From: Exiguobacterium acetylicum
Lineage (GTDB): Bacteria; Bacillota; Bacilli; Exiguobacteriales; Exiguobacteriaceae
Assembly: GCF_022170825.1 (NCBI RefSeq)
Contig: NZ_CP081878.1
Location: forward strand, 2,258,001-2,322,000
Length of the DNA stretch: 64,000 bases
Direction of reading: 5' to 3'
In this document: positions 28,209 through 36,416 of the stretch, piece after piece
Position numbering within the stretch: position 1 is the first letter of the stretch
Layout of the letters: each line of letters starts with the position of its first letter
Translations under genes and position numbers: made by a program
The notes under the pieces: model-generated
What the model saw: the letters and a program-made list of their open reading frames with translations, nothing else
Told to the model about the DNA's origin: nothing
Database searches by the model: none

Positions 28209-28724
28209 TTACAAAAATGTTCCGTCCAAATGGAGTGCGTTTACCGGGTCACCATTTATATCGAGAAAATCGACAGAATAACGGTTTTGATTCACTTCTA
28301 GAATCGCATACGTCTTATCTGGTCGATGGCGTGGCATCCGAATCGATCCTGGATTGATGAATAACACACCATCCCGATATTCTGCCTTCGCAACATGGGA
28401 ATGACCATACAATACGATGTCGGCTTGCTTTTCCTTTGCCTGATGCTGCAAGACATCTAGGCTGTACTTGACGTCCTGACGATGTCCGTGGACACAAAGT
28501 ACCGCACGCCCATCCATTTCTGATATGACCTCTTCCGGAAAATCGTGTCCATAATCGCAATTCCCTCGCACAACACGATATGGATATAATGATTCGATGT
28601 CGCGCGTTAATTGGGAGTCCCCACAATGAAATGCCAAATCTACGCCTTGGTGACGTTCGAATATCGTAAGCAGTTCTTGTTCTAGTCCATGGCTATCACT
28701 AACGATCAACGCTCTCATCTTCAT
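28209..28724 (-). CDS. ysnB: Metallophosphoesterase of the YfcE/MJ0936 family (YsnB)
   Basis: 171 residues from the ATG at 28724. Metal-binding motifs of the family are present: SDSHG (Asp and His), HCGDSQ, RGNCD (the GNCD/N signature), HGH and GHSHV near 100, and INPGS. Such enzymes hydrolyse phosphodiesters with Mn2+; the cellular substrate is unknown. TTAGGAG lies ahead; the start overlaps the rdgB stop by one base (TGATG), so it is translationally coupled. The order rph-ysnA-ysnB matches Bacillus. Confidence 0.9.
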   Translation of the reverse strand: MKMRALIVSDSHGLEQELLTIFERHQGVDLAFHCGDSQLTRDIESLYPYRVVRGNCDYGHDFPEEVISEMDGRAVLCVHGHRQDVKYSLDVLQHQAKEKQADIVLYGHSHVAKAEYRDGVLFINPGSIRMPRHRPDKTYAILEVNQNRYSVDFLDINGDPVNALHLDGTFL

Positions 28725-29317
28725 CACACTCCTAAGAAAGTAGTTAAGTCCTGTTCGAGTTTACGCAGCGCATTGCCACGATGACTGATCATTGCTTTCT
28801 CTTCTTTCGTCAACTCCGCAGCAGTTTTTCCGCTTTCCGTGACGAATAACGGATCGTAACCGAAACCGTTCGAGCCTCTCGCCTCAAAACCGATGTGCCC
28901 TTCCATCGTGCCGCGAACCGTCAATGTCTCACCTGTTGGTTTTGCGAGAGCAAGTACACAAACAAAACGTGCTGTCCGTTTTTCTTCCGGTAGATCGTGT
29001 AATTTTTCAAGTAACAAGGCATTGTTTGCCGCATCCGACTTTTCAAGCCCAGCAAATCGTGCCGAGTACACACCTGGAGCACCGTTTAAGGCATCGACTT
29101 CAAGACCTGAATCATCAGCAAGTACCGCATGACCGAAGTACGCCGCAGCTTCCGTTGCCTTCAAGAGTGCATTTCCTTCGAAAGTTTCACCTGTTTCATC
29201 CGTTTCCGGTGCATCAGCGTGATCAAGTAACGACTCGACCGTATAACCAAGACGCCCGAGCATGCTTTCGAGTTCCTTCACTTTACCCGCGTTATGTGTT
29301 GCAACGATGATCTTCAT
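28724..29317 (-). CDS. rdgB: dITP/XTP pyrophosphatase (RdgB/HAM1 family, YsnA)
   Basis: 197 residues. Removes non-canonical purine triphosphates (ITP, dITP, XTP) to their monophosphates plus pyrophosphate. Signatures THNAGKVKE at the N-terminus, [38 protein letters not shown] and the C-terminal [10 protein letters not shown] are all typical. GGGGGAAC precedes the ATG; the start overlaps the rph stop by ATGA. House-cleaning enzyme co-transcribed with rph. Confidence 0.95.
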   Translation of the reverse strand: MKIIVATHNAGKVKELESMLGRLGYTVESLLDHADAPETDETGETFEGNALLKATEAAAYFGHAVLADDSGLEVDALNGAPGVYSARFAGLEKSDAANNALLLEKLHDLPEEKRTARFVCVLALAKPTGETLTVRGTMEGHIGFEARGSNGFGYDPLFVTESGKTAAELTKEEKAMISHRGNALRKLEQDLTTFLGV

Positions 29318-30069
29318 CTATGTTCCCCCACTTCTTCTCCTACATACCACCATGACACACCGAGTGCCTCACGACCGGCTTCAATCAATTCCTTAATACC
29401 TTTTTCCCCAAGTTCGAGCATATCGAGCATCTCTTGACGAGAAAATGTTGCCTCTTCTCCCGTTGCTTGCATCTCGACGATTTTACCGGACGACGTCATA
29501 ACAAGGTTGAAGTCGACTTCAGCCGCAGCATCCTCTTCGTAACAAAGATCGAGCAAGACATTTGAATTAACGATTCCAACCGAGATCGCCGCGATGCCTT
29601 CCTTGATTGGCGTATCCGTCAGTTTCCCGGCTTGGATCAATTGATCGACTGCTCGAACGAGTGCTAAGAAACCACCAGTGATCGATGCCGTCCGTGTGCC
29701 ACCATCTGCCTGAATGACGTCACAATCGATCCAGATCGTTCGTTCCCCAAGCTTCTCTAAATCGACGACTGCTCGAAGTGCGCGGCTAATCAGACGTTGG
29801 ATTTCCATCGTCCGTCCCGTCTGCTTACCACGGACAGCTTCTCGTGCTGTTCGTTGTGCCGTTGCACGTGGCAACATCGAATACTCCGCGTTGATCCAGC
29901 CTTGGCGTTTACCGCGCAAGAATGGTGGTACTTTCTCCTCGACGGTTGCCGTACAGAGGACTTTTGTATCGCCTAGTTCAATCAAAACCGAACCTTCTGC
30001 GTGTTTATTGATATCAATCGATAACTGAACAGGTCGGAGACGATCCGCCGTTCGTTGGTCTATTCGCAT
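29314..30069 (-). CDS. rph: Ribonuclease PH
   Basis: 251 residues. Phosphorolytic 3'-5' exoribonuclease that trims tRNA 3' ends. Features include [41 protein letters not shown], the RNA-binding [19 protein letters not shown], and [24 protein letters not shown] lies in the racE 3' end and the ATG follows the racE stop with no gap, so the pair is coupled. In Bacillus, gerM and ysmB lie between racE and rph; both are missing here. Confidence 0.96.
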   Translation of the reverse strand: MRIDQRTADRLRPVQLSIDINKHAEGSVLIELGDTKVLCTATVEEKVPPFLRGKRQGWINAEYSMLPRATAQRTAREAVRGKQTGRTMEIQRLISRALRAVVDLEKLGERTIWIDCDVIQADGGTRTASITGGFLALVRAVDQLIQAGKLTDTPIKEGIAAISVGIVNSNVLLDLCYEEDAAAEVDFNLVMTSSGKIVEMQATGEEATFSRQEMLDMLELGEKGIKELIEAGREALGVSWWYVGEEVGEHR

Positions 30070-30876
30070 TTAATCTTCCTCCGTTCCAAGCACGATGCGT
30101 TCTGCGTGGATCGGCTGATCGAGCCAATCCGTTGCAATCTGATCAAATGAACGGATATCGCCTGTTGCATAATAACGATGTTCCGGTATTTGTGTCACAT
30201 CTGCTGAAATCGTATTGTAGTCAAGTAGTGCTGCTACCTCAAGTGCCGTCTCGTCTCCCGAAGAGATCAGCTGGACGCCTGGTCCAATGACCCGTCCAAT
30301 CACGTCTGCTAGGAGCGGGTAATGGGTGCACCCGAGGATCAATGTATCCATGTCATAATTCATCAATGGGCGTAACGTATTGGCAACGACACGTTCGACG
30401 TACGCACCGTCTGTCTGCATCGACTCAACGAGCGGAACGAATGGCGGGCATGCCAACGATTCAACGACGACTTGTCCTTCGACGTGGCGTAACGCCTTCT
30501 CGTAAGAATTGCTTGTAATCGTCATCTTTGTTCCGATGACACCAATCCGTTTCGTGCGCGTCACCTTGACGGCCGCTCGTGCCCCCGGATCAATGACACC
30601 GATGACAGGTATATTTAAACGTTCTCGCGCTTCTTTTAAAACAACAGCCGTTGCTGTGTTACAGGCGATTACGATCAATTTCACATCTTGTTGTACGAGA
30701 TAATCAATCATCTCCCACGTAAACTCACGAATCTCTTCTTCAGGGCGCGGACCATACGGACAACGTAGTGTATCCCCGACATAAATGATTCGCTCATGGG
30801 GCAACTGTCGCATCAGTTCACGTGCGACCGTCAATCCACCGACTCCGGAATCCAGTACTCCAATCGCTCGATTCAC
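30070..30876 (-). CDS. racE: Glutamate racemase
   Basis: 268 residues. Supplies D-glutamate for peptidoglycan. N-terminal IGVLDSGVGGLTVARELM, the first catalytic cysteine in VIACNTATAV near residue 70-75 and the second in LGCTHYPLL near 185 are intact. The ATG at 30876 follows GGTGGAG. First gene of racE-rph-rdgB-ysnB. The organism probably has further murI-type supply elsewhere; the racE name follows the syntenic Bacillus gene. Confidence 0.95.
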   Translation of the reverse strand: MNRAIGVLDSGVGGLTVARELMRQLPHERIIYVGDTLRCPYGPRPEEEIREFTWEMIDYLVQQDVKLIVIACNTATAVVLKEARERLNIPVIGVIDPGARAAVKVTRTKRIGVIGTKMTITSNSYEKALRHVEGQVVVESLACPPFVPLVESMQTDGAYVERVVANTLRPLMNYDMDTLILGCTHYPLLADVIGRVIGPGVQLISSGDETALEVAALLDYNTISADVTQIPEHRYYATGDIRSFDQIATDWLDQPIHAERIVLGTEED

Positions 30877-30911
30877 TCTTCTCCACCTCTTTCTCTCTAC
30901 CTTATGGTAAC

Positions 30912-30942
30912 AAAAAAGGACGACGGTGCAAGACCGGCGTCC
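30912..30942 (-). terminator. Intrinsic terminator after ptsH
   Basis: A 10-bp stem GGACGCCGGT/ACCGTCGTCC (one mismatch, 30918-30942) followed by six T on the minus strand. Confidence 0.85.
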
Positions 30943-30962
30943 GAGAATGTACGATTACAGGA

Positions 30963-31226
30963 TTACTGAGCAAGACCTTCGCTTGTCAGCATATCTGAAA
31001 GAGTCGTGATTGCTTCAGAAGCATCGTCACCGTTTGCAACGATTTTGATATCTGAATCTTTCGCGATTCCGAGTGAAAGAACACCCATGATTGACTTCAA
31101 GTTGACAGTCTTTCCGTTGTATTCCAAGTTGATGTCTGATTGGAATTTAGAAGCTGTGTTGACGAGCTGAGTAGCCGGACGAGCGTGAATGCCTGAATCC
31201 GCGATGACTTTGAATGTTTTTTCCAT
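30963..31226 (-). CDS. ptsH: Phosphocarrier protein HPr
   Basis: 87 residues from the ATG at 31226 (GAAGGGAG about 11 bases ahead). Cytosolic phosphocarrier of the sugar phosphotransferase system. The catalytic histidine is present (His14 by Met numbering, family His15, in GIHARPAT), as is the regulatory serine (Ser45, family Ser46, in LKSIMGV), the target of HPr kinase; so this is HPr and not the catalytically dead paralogue Crh, which lacks the histidine. It stands alone between a thioesterase gene and racE, away from ptsI. With Ser46 it would be a CcpA co-repressor, relevant to the cre sites in this window. Confidence 0.93.
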   Translation of the reverse strand: MEKTFKVIADSGIHARPATQLVNTASKFQSDINLEYNGKTVNLKSIMGVLSLGIAKDSDIKIVANGDDASEAITTLSDMLTSEGLAQ

Positions 31227-31291
31227 GATTAAGAAATCTCCCTTCACTAATAACGTACTAGTGAGTCGTTTTCGAATATGTGAACTCATTA

Positions 31292-31747
31292 TCAAATGAT
31301 AACGGATTCGAATCGATTCTGCAAGGAATTTTTATAGGCTTCACTCCACGGGAATGCTTTCCCCGAACGGTCGATTTGTACCATCGATGTCCGTCCTGTG
31401 AACATCAGTTCATCTTGCTCATCAAACGCTGCGTAATGAACGTCACACGAAGCACTACCGACGTTCACCGGGTACGCATAGACAGCAAGACGTGACCGTG
31501 GATAGACTTGGCGAATGTAGTTACACTGGGCATCCGCAACGACGATGATCCCGTCGTCTGCAAGCGAATATCCGGTTTCTTCTAACATCAATGTCCGAAC
31601 GTCCTCGAAATAGACGAATGGTACTCGGTTATTCATATGACCGTAAGCATCGGTCTCCGCGAATCGGACGGCGACGTCAAGCCGCGTTCCGTGTTTCATC
31701 TGTTCAAGCCATGACTCGAGTTCTGGAATATAAGCTGGTACGCGCAC
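31292..31747 (-). CDS. ysmA: Acyl-CoA thioesterase, 4HBT hotdog family (YsmA-like)
   Basis: 151 residues, single hotdog domain. [29 protein letters not shown] carries the conserved acidic residue and helix of 4HBT/FadM-type thioesterases, and the strand pattern [28 protein letters not shown] follows. The start is a GTG at 31747, eight bases after AGGAGG. Next to sdhB as in Bacillus subtilis ysmA; the following Bacillus gene gerE is absent and ptsH takes its place. Substrate chain length cannot be told. Confidence 0.87.
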   Translation of the reverse strand: MRVPAYIPELESWLEQMKHGTRLDVAVRFAETDAYGHMNNRVPFVYFEDVRTLMLEETGYSLADDGIIVVADAQCNYIRQVYPRSRLAVYAYPVNVGSASCDVHYAAFDEQDELMFTGRTSMVQIDRSGKAFPWSEAYKNSLQNRFESVII

Positions 31748-31767
31748 AATGAGTTCCTCCTATCTGA

Positions 31768-31797
31768 ATAAAAAAAGAAGGAGCAAGCTCCTTCTTT
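31768..31797 (-). terminator. Terminator after sdhCAB
   Basis: Perfect 11-bp stem AAAGAAGGAGC/GCTCCTTCTTT (31774-31797) with a 2-nt centre, followed by T-rich sequence on the minus strand. Confidence 0.88.
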
Positions 31798-31803
31798 GAT
31801 AAA

Positions 31804-32610
31804 TCATGAGCTAACCGCTTCACCTGTCCGTCCTTCGTCACTACCGAAGAACTTCTTGAATGAGTGAAGTGTCGTCTGGCGGTTCATCGCTGCGATCGAA
31901 GTCGTTAGTGGAATTCCCTTTGGACAAACTTCAACACAGTTTTGAGCATTACCACACTGCATGATACCACCGTCTTCCATCAACGCCTCAAGACGTTCTT
32001 CCTTGTGGAAGGCACCTGTCGGGTGTGAGTTAAATAGACGGACTTGTGAGATCGATGCCGGTCCGATGAATGTCGAACGATCGTTAACGTTCGGACATGC
32101 TTCGAGACATACGCCACATGTCATACATTTTGATAACTCGTATGCCCATTGACGTTTGTTTTCTGGCATCCGTGGTCCTGGACCTAAATCATACGTCCCA
32201 TCAATCGGAACCCACGCTTTGACCTTTTTCAACGCATCAAACATGCGCTGACGGTCAACTTGAAGGTCACGAACGATTGGGAACGTCTGCATCGGTTGAA
32301 GGCGGATTGGCTGTTCGAGTTTATCGACGAGCGCTGTACACGACTGACGTGGTGTACCGTTGATGACCATTGAACAAGCGCCACAAACTTCTTCTAGACA
32401 ACCCATGTCCCAGTTGATCGGTGTTGTTTTTTCACCGGCTGCATTCACAGGATTTCGACGAATCTCCATTAAAGCAGAGATAACGTTCATGTTTGGACGG
32501 TACGGAATTTCAAACGCTTCATCATACGGTTTACCATCTGGTCCATCTTGACGTTGAACGATGAATTGAACCGATTTTTGCGTAGTAGATGATTCGAGTG
32601 GTGTCGCCAT
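31804..32610 (-). CDS. sdhB: Succinate dehydrogenase iron-sulfur subunit
   Basis: 268 residues. Transfers electrons from the flavin of SdhA to menaquinone through three Fe-S clusters. 2Fe-2S ligands are in GCLEEVCGACSM and QSCTAL; the second half has CMTCGVCLEACP and the C-terminal CGNAQNCVEVCPKGIPL. The start ATG overlaps the sdhA stop as TAATG, so it is coupled. Last gene of sdhCAB. Confidence 0.96.
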   Translation of the reverse strand: MATPLESSTTQKSVQFIVQRQDGPDGKPYDEAFEIPYRPNMNVISALMEIRRNPVNAAGEKTTPINWDMGCLEEVCGACSMVINGTPRQSCTALVDKLEQPIRLQPMQTFPIVRDLQVDRQRMFDALKKVKAWVPIDGTYDLGPGPRMPENKRQWAYELSKCMTCGVCLEACPNVNDRSTFIGPASISQVRLFNSHPTGAFHKEERLEALMEDGGIMQCGNAQNCVEVCPKGIPLTTSIAAMNRQTTLHSFKKFFGSDEGRTGEAVSS

Positions 32611-34373
32611 TATGCTTTCACCTCTTTCTTCGACTTCTTGCTGTAGTCGCGTTTCCGTGGTGGAATCAACGACGTGTCGACGTCTTCATAGAAGATTTCT
32701 GGATGGCCATTCGTATAACGCGCCATCGTCGTCTTCAAGAACTGTTCATCATTACGTTCCGGGAAGTCCGGTTTATAGTGTGCCCCGCGACTCTCGTCAC
32801 GTTTTAAGGCACCGAGCGTGATCGCTTCGGCTAGGTCGAGCATGTGATCGAGCTGACGGATGAACGATGCCCCTTGGTTACTCCAACGTGCTGTATCCGT
32901 TGCCGAGATGCGAGTGAAACGATCACGAAGTTCCTTGATTTTCGTAAGTGTTTCTTCCAGCTTATCGTTGTAGCGAACGACCGTGACGTTATCCGTCATG
33001 ATTTCTCCGAGTTCACGGTGGATTTGATACGCATTTTCCGTACCTTCCATCGATAAGATGTCGTTGAAACGATTGATCTCTTCGATTTTATGCGATTCGA
33101 CGACGTCTTCGTTCATCTCGTGAACAGATGTCTCAAGTTCGTTCATGTATGCGATTGCTGATGGTCCAGCGACCATTCCGCCGTACACCGCAGAGAGAAG
33201 CGAGTTTGCCCCAAGACGGTTCCCACCGTGCATCGAGTAATCACATTCACCAGCTGCGAACAATCCAGGGATGTTCGTCATTTGATCGTAATCGACCCAT
33301 AATCCGCCCATTGAATAGTGAACGGCAGGGAAGATTTTCATCGGTACTTTTCGTGGGTCGTCGCCAACGAATTTCTCGTAGATCTCAAGAATCCCACCAA
33401 GTTTAACGTCGAGCTCCTTCGCATCTTTATGCGACAAATCGAGATAGACCATGTTCTCTCCGTTAACGCCAAGTTTTTGGTTAACACAGACGTCGAAGAT
33501 TTCGCGCGTTGCGATATCTCGTGGAACAAGGTTTCCGTATGCCGGATATTTTTCTTCAAGGAAGTACCACGGTTTACCATCTTTATACGTCCAGACACGA
33601 CCGCCCTCTCCTCGCGCTGATTCACTCATGAGACGCAACTTATCGTCTCCAGGAATCGCTGTCGGGTGAATCTGGATGAACTCACCGTTCGCATAGATCG
33701 CACCTTGACGATAGACAGCAGCTGCTGCTTGTCCTGTGTTAATGACCGAGTTCGTCGATTTTCCGAAGATGACCCCAGGACCACCTGTCGCGAGGATGAC
33801 AGAATCAGCCGCGAATGCTTCGATTTCCATCGTCCGGAGATTTTGACAAACCGCTCCGCGACAAATGCCGTTGTCATCGATGATCGCACGAAGGAATTCC
33901 CATCCTTCATATTTTTCTACCAAACCTTGCGCTTCGAACTTACGAACCTGCTCATCTAGTGCATACAACAGCTGTTGTCCTGTCGTCGCTCCAGCATATG
34001 CCGTCCGGTGGTGCAATGTTCCACCGAAGCGTCTGAAGTCAAGTAACCCTTCCGGTGTACGGTTGAACATGACGCCCATCCGGTCGAACATATGAATGAT
34101 CTTCGGTGCGGCTTCCGCCATTTTTTGAACAGGTGGTTGATTCGCGAGGAAGTCCCCACCATATACCGTGTCATCAAAGTGCTGGTGTGGTGAGTCGCCT
34201 TCCCCTTTCGTATTGACCGCTCCGTTGATGCCGCCTTGTGCACAAACAGAGTGTGAGCGTTTGACGGGTACGAGTGAGAATAACTTAACTGGTACGCCTT
34301 GCTCCGCTGCTTTTATCGTAGCCATCAATCCGGCAAGCCCTCCGCCGATGATGACAAGATTCTTGTTCGCCAT
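32610..34373 (-). CDS. sdhA: Succinate dehydrogenase flavoprotein subunit
   Basis: 587 residues from the ATG at 34373 (MANKNLVIIGGGLAGLMAT), AAAGGGG upstream. Oxidises succinate to fumarate. The FAD dinucleotide fold GGGLAG is at about 10-15, and His41 in KRSHSVCAQGGING is the residue that carries covalent FAD. HPTAIPG, the REGGRVWT-type active-site loop (SARGEGGRVW) and the HGGNRLGANSLL motif are intact. Membrane-attached on the cytosolic face through SdhC. Confidence 0.97.
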   Translation of the reverse strand: MANKNLVIIGGGLAGLMATIKAAEQGVPVKLFSLVPVKRSHSVCAQGGINGAVNTKGEGDSPHQHFDDTVYGGDFLANQPPVQKMAEAAPKIIHMFDRMGVMFNRTPEGLLDFRRFGGTLHHRTAYAGATTGQQLLYALDEQVRKFEAQGLVEKYEGWEFLRAIIDDNGICRGAVCQNLRTMEIEAFAADSVILATGGPGVIFGKSTNSVINTGQAAAAVYRQGAIYANGEFIQIHPTAIPGDDKLRLMSESARGEGGRVWTYKDGKPWYFLEEKYPAYGNLVPRDIATREIFDVCVNQKLGVNGENMVYLDLSHKDAKELDVKLGGILEIYEKFVGDDPRKVPMKIFPAVHYSMGGLWVDYDQMTNIPGLFAAGECDYSMHGGNRLGANSLLSAVYGGMVAGPSAIAYMNELETSVHEMNEDVVESHKIEEINRFNDILSMEGTENAYQIHRELGEIMTDNVTVVRYNDKLEETLTKIKELRDRFTRISATDTARWSNQGASFIRQLDHMLDLAEAITLGALKRDESRGAHYKPDFPERNDEQFLKTTMARYTNGHPEIFYEDVDTSLIPPRKRDYSKKSKKEVKA

Positions 34374-34392
34374 GTTGTCAGTTCCCCTTTCC

Positions 34393-35010
34393 TTACAACA
34401 CGCCTGCAAACGTTAAGATCGAGCGTACGCCTACAAACGATAAACCGATGAATACGAGTGCTGCCACGTAAGACATCGCCCGTTGAGATGCTGGTGACTG
34501 TGTGATTCCCCACGTGATGCAGAACGTCCAAAGTCCGTTCGCCAAGTGGAACGTCGTTGCCAAGATCCCGACGATGTAGAACGCGAGCATGAATCCGTTA
34601 TCGACGATGTTCTGCATCATGCTTGCATCGACTGGTGTTCCCATCGCAGCGGCAATCCGTGTTTCCCAAACGTGCCATGTGATGAACACGACGAGGAATA
34701 CTCCGCTGAACCGCTGCAGTACATACATCCAGTTCCGGAAGTATGTATAACGTCCTGTGTTCGCAGAACCAGTGAATGCGATGTATACACCGTAGACACC
34801 ATGCAAGATGATCGGAATGAAGATGACAAAGATCTCTAAGAACAATCGATACGGAACATTCCCCACGAATTCCGCGGCCTTATTGAAGTCTTCCTCACCA
34901 CGTACGATGAAGTAGTTCGTCGTTAAGTGCGAAAGTAAAAATAACCCGATTGGAATGACGCCGAGCAGTGAGTGTATTTTACGACTCACGAAATCACGAT
35001 GATTCGCCAT
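34393..35010 (-). CDS. sdhC: Succinate dehydrogenase cytochrome b558 subunit
   Basis: 205 residues from the ATG at 35010 (AAAGGGGGGATTTGG ahead); an open frame extends further upstream without a ribosome binding site. Five membrane helices. Histidines occur at 13, 28, 70, 113 and 155, the same positions as in the di-haem cytochrome of Bacillus subtilis, where 28, 70, 113 and 155 bind the two haems. It anchors SdhAB and passes electrons to menaquinone. First gene of sdhCAB. Confidence 0.95.
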   Translation of the reverse strand: MANHRDFVSRKIHSLLGVIPIGLFLLSHLTTNYFIVRGEEDFNKAAEFVGNVPYRLFLEIFVIFIPIILHGVYGVYIAFTGSANTGRYTYFRNWMYVLQRFSGVFLVVFITWHVWETRIAAAMGTPVDASMMQNIVDNGFMLAFYIVGILATTFHLANGLWTFCITWGITQSPASQRAMSYVAALVFIGLSFVGVRSILTFAGVL

Positions 35011-35058
35011 CCAAATCCCCCCTTTTGTTTGCCAATCAACCGTTGGCGCATTTTGGTA

Positions 35059-35072
35059 GAAAAGCGCTTTCA
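35059..35072 (-). promoter_or_regulatory. cre-like palindrome in the sdh leader
   Basis: Minus-strand TGAAAGCGCTTTTC has the palindromic core AAAGCGCTTT of catabolite-responsive elements, with two outer mismatches in either orientation. It lies between the promoter and sdhC, where bound CcpA would block elongation. Confidence 0.5.
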
Positions 35073-35098
35073 TAAGGAAATTCGTCTTTTCATCACTT

Positions 35099-35127
35099 AT
35101 TCTACTCCTGTCCTTTTTAGAAGACAA
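35099..35127 (-). promoter_or_regulatory. Sigma-A type promoter of sdhCAB
   Basis: Minus-strand TTGTCT (35122-35127), 17-bp spacer, TAGAAT (35099-35104), about 88 bp upstream of sdhC. Confidence 0.7.
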
Positions 35128-35169
35128 CCCGAGCCGTTGCATTTAACTGCAAATTTTTTTAGGAAAACA

Positions 35170-35198
35170 ATGACCGACAAGAATCATCTCGGTATAAT
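35170..35198 (+). promoter_or_regulatory. Sigma-A type promoter of yslB
   Basis: ATGACC (35170-35175), 17-bp spacer, TATAAT (35193-35198), 22 bp ahead of the start codon. Divergent from the sdh promoter. Confidence 0.7.
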
Positions 35199-35220
35199 GG
35201 TTCTCAGATAGGAGTGAATC

Positions 35221-35643
35221 ATGATGGACGCTACACCAAATCAAACACCACTTTTCGGTATCGAATTGATCCGAGATTATGTGCTGACCGATCTTTTAGG
35301 ATCGGATTATCGGCAAGTCATCTACTGGGCAGGCAAGCGTTTGGCTCGTCAATTCCCTGTCGTCGACGAATCCGAGTTATCCTCGTTCTTCGAACAAGCA
35401 GGTTGGGGAATTCTTGAGGTCAAGAAACAGAAAGGTACTGTCATTTCGTATATTCTTTCTCCTCCTGAAACGACGAGAGACGAACGTCCACAAGGTTATT
35501 TCCAACTCGAAGCAGGTTTTCTCGCTGAGCAACATTCGCGCTTTAACGCGTGTGTCGCGGAAGGGTACGCTGAAGTGAACAAGGAACTCATCCAGATTAC
35601 GGTCCAGATCGACCCAAAAGATCCACTTGACCCAATCGGTTGA
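35221..35643 (+). CDS. yslB: YslB family protein (DUF2507)
   Basis: 140 residues; ATAGGAG precedes two adjacent ATGs (35221 and 35224). A small soluble protein with the pattern FGIELIRDYVLTDLLG, IYWAGKRLARQFP and FFEQAGWG typical of the DUF2507/YslB family, which is related to V4R-type ligand-binding domains. It faces sdhC divergently, as in Bacillus subtilis. No biochemical function is established for the family; the fold suggests binding of a small hydrophobic ligand. Confidence 0.88.
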   Translation: MMDATPNQTPLFGIELIRDYVLTDLLGSDYRQVIYWAGKRLARQFPVVDESELSSFFEQAGWGILEVKKQKGTVISYILSPPETTRDERPQGYFQLEAGFLAEQHSRFNACVAEGYAEVNKELIQITVQIDPKDPLDPIG

Positions 35644-35696
35644 TTTTTTACATATGACCAAACAGGAATCTTTGTTTCTCACATCGAAAAAGAACT

Positions 35697-35723
35697 TGAA
35701 ACCTTTTGCATTAAGTGCTCGTA
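35697..35723 (+). promoter_or_regulatory. ECF (sigma-W type) promoter candidate
   Basis: TGAAAC (35697-35702), 17-bp spacer, CGTA (35720-35723), matching the sigma-W consensus TGAAAC-N16/17-CGTA exactly in both boxes, 37 bp ahead of the PH-domain gene. No convincing sigma-A promoter is seen in the same gap. Confidence 0.6.
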
Positions 35724-35760
35724 AAATCATTCGTACACAAATCGCGAGGAGGAACTTCAC

Positions 35761-36375
35761 ATGTTCAAAAAATTAGCAGCCGATTTAACAGGATTCAGTG
35801 ATATCGGACAAGTCATTCACCCTGATGATTTCGACAAGGCAGCCGCTGACGATTACGTCTTACACGAAGACGGCGAAAAAATCTATTTCTTGATCAAATC
35901 TAAGTCTGACGAGTATTGCTTTACGAACTTGGCCTTGATTCATCTCGATGGTGAGAGTGCCGTCAGTTCAAAACGCGTCCTGTATCGCTATCCGTACGCG
36001 CACTATCCGATTCGTCACGTCATGTTCGAAACGGCTGGAACGGTCGATTTGGATGTTGAAATCAAATTCGAAATTGGTGGGAAACATTATTCGATCGATG
36101 TCGATAAGAAACAACTCGAACATGTGAAAGATCTTTATAAAACACTTCTTGCTATCGCTGAAAAACAATATGAAGGGCAAAAAATGCTTGAGTTCGCTAA
36201 CAGTTCGCTGAATCATTCGGTCACGATTCTCGGTGGTCTTCGCCAAGGTGATATGAACGTACCGCAAACATTCAAGGAACTGTCTGAACAATCCTTCGAG
36301 TGGCTTCAAGGTCACTACCATCAATGGAACCAGCGCGACTTCGGTTCATACTACGAGAAGTACATCAATAACTAA
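35761..36375 (+). CDS. PH domain-containing protein, YvbH-like
   Basis: 204 residues, start ATG after GCGAGGAGG. Soluble. The first 125 residues (MFKKLAADLTGFSDIGQVI through VDKKQLEHVKDLY) match the bacterial PH-like domain (bPH_1) of Bacillus YvbH, and the rest is the helical C-terminal extension of that family (KTLLAIAEKQYEGQKML to FGSYYEKYINN). Related PH-like domains form oligomeric rings; cellular role is unknown. A sigma-W type promoter candidate precedes it, suggesting an envelope-stress link. It converges on uvrC across a shared terminator. Confidence 0.85.
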   Translation: MFKKLAADLTGFSDIGQVIHPDDFDKAAADDYVLHEDGEKIYFLIKSKSDEYCFTNLALIHLDGESAVSSKRVLYRYPYAHYPIRHVMFETAGTVDLDVEIKFEIGGKHYSIDVDKKQLEHVKDLYKTLLAIAEKQYEGQKMLEFANSSLNHSVTILGGLRQGDMNVPQTFKELSEQSFEWLQGHYHQWNQRDFGSYYEKYINN

Positions 36376-36381
36376 TTGCTT

Positions 36382-36416
36382 AAAAATGCCGCCCTCTTCT
36401 TGAGGACGGCATTTTT
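36382..36416. terminator. Bidirectional terminator between the PH-domain gene and uvrC
   Basis: Stem AAAAATGCCG-C-CCTC / GAGG-A-CGGCATTTTT with one internal mismatch and a 5-nt loop; A and T tracts on opposite sides serve both convergent genes. Confidence 0.88.

Noticed and set aside
31289-31302. Palindrome TTATCAAATGATAA resembling a Fur-type site ahead of ptsH
   Set aside because: Overlaps the stop of the thioesterase gene, spacing does not fit the 7-1-7 Fur pattern, and no clear promoter is next to it.
35644-35760. Sigma-A promoter made of TTGAAA (35696-35701) and TAAAAT (35722-35727) ahead of the PH-domain gene
   Set aside because: The spacer would be 20 bp; the same region fits a sigma-W type promoter much better.
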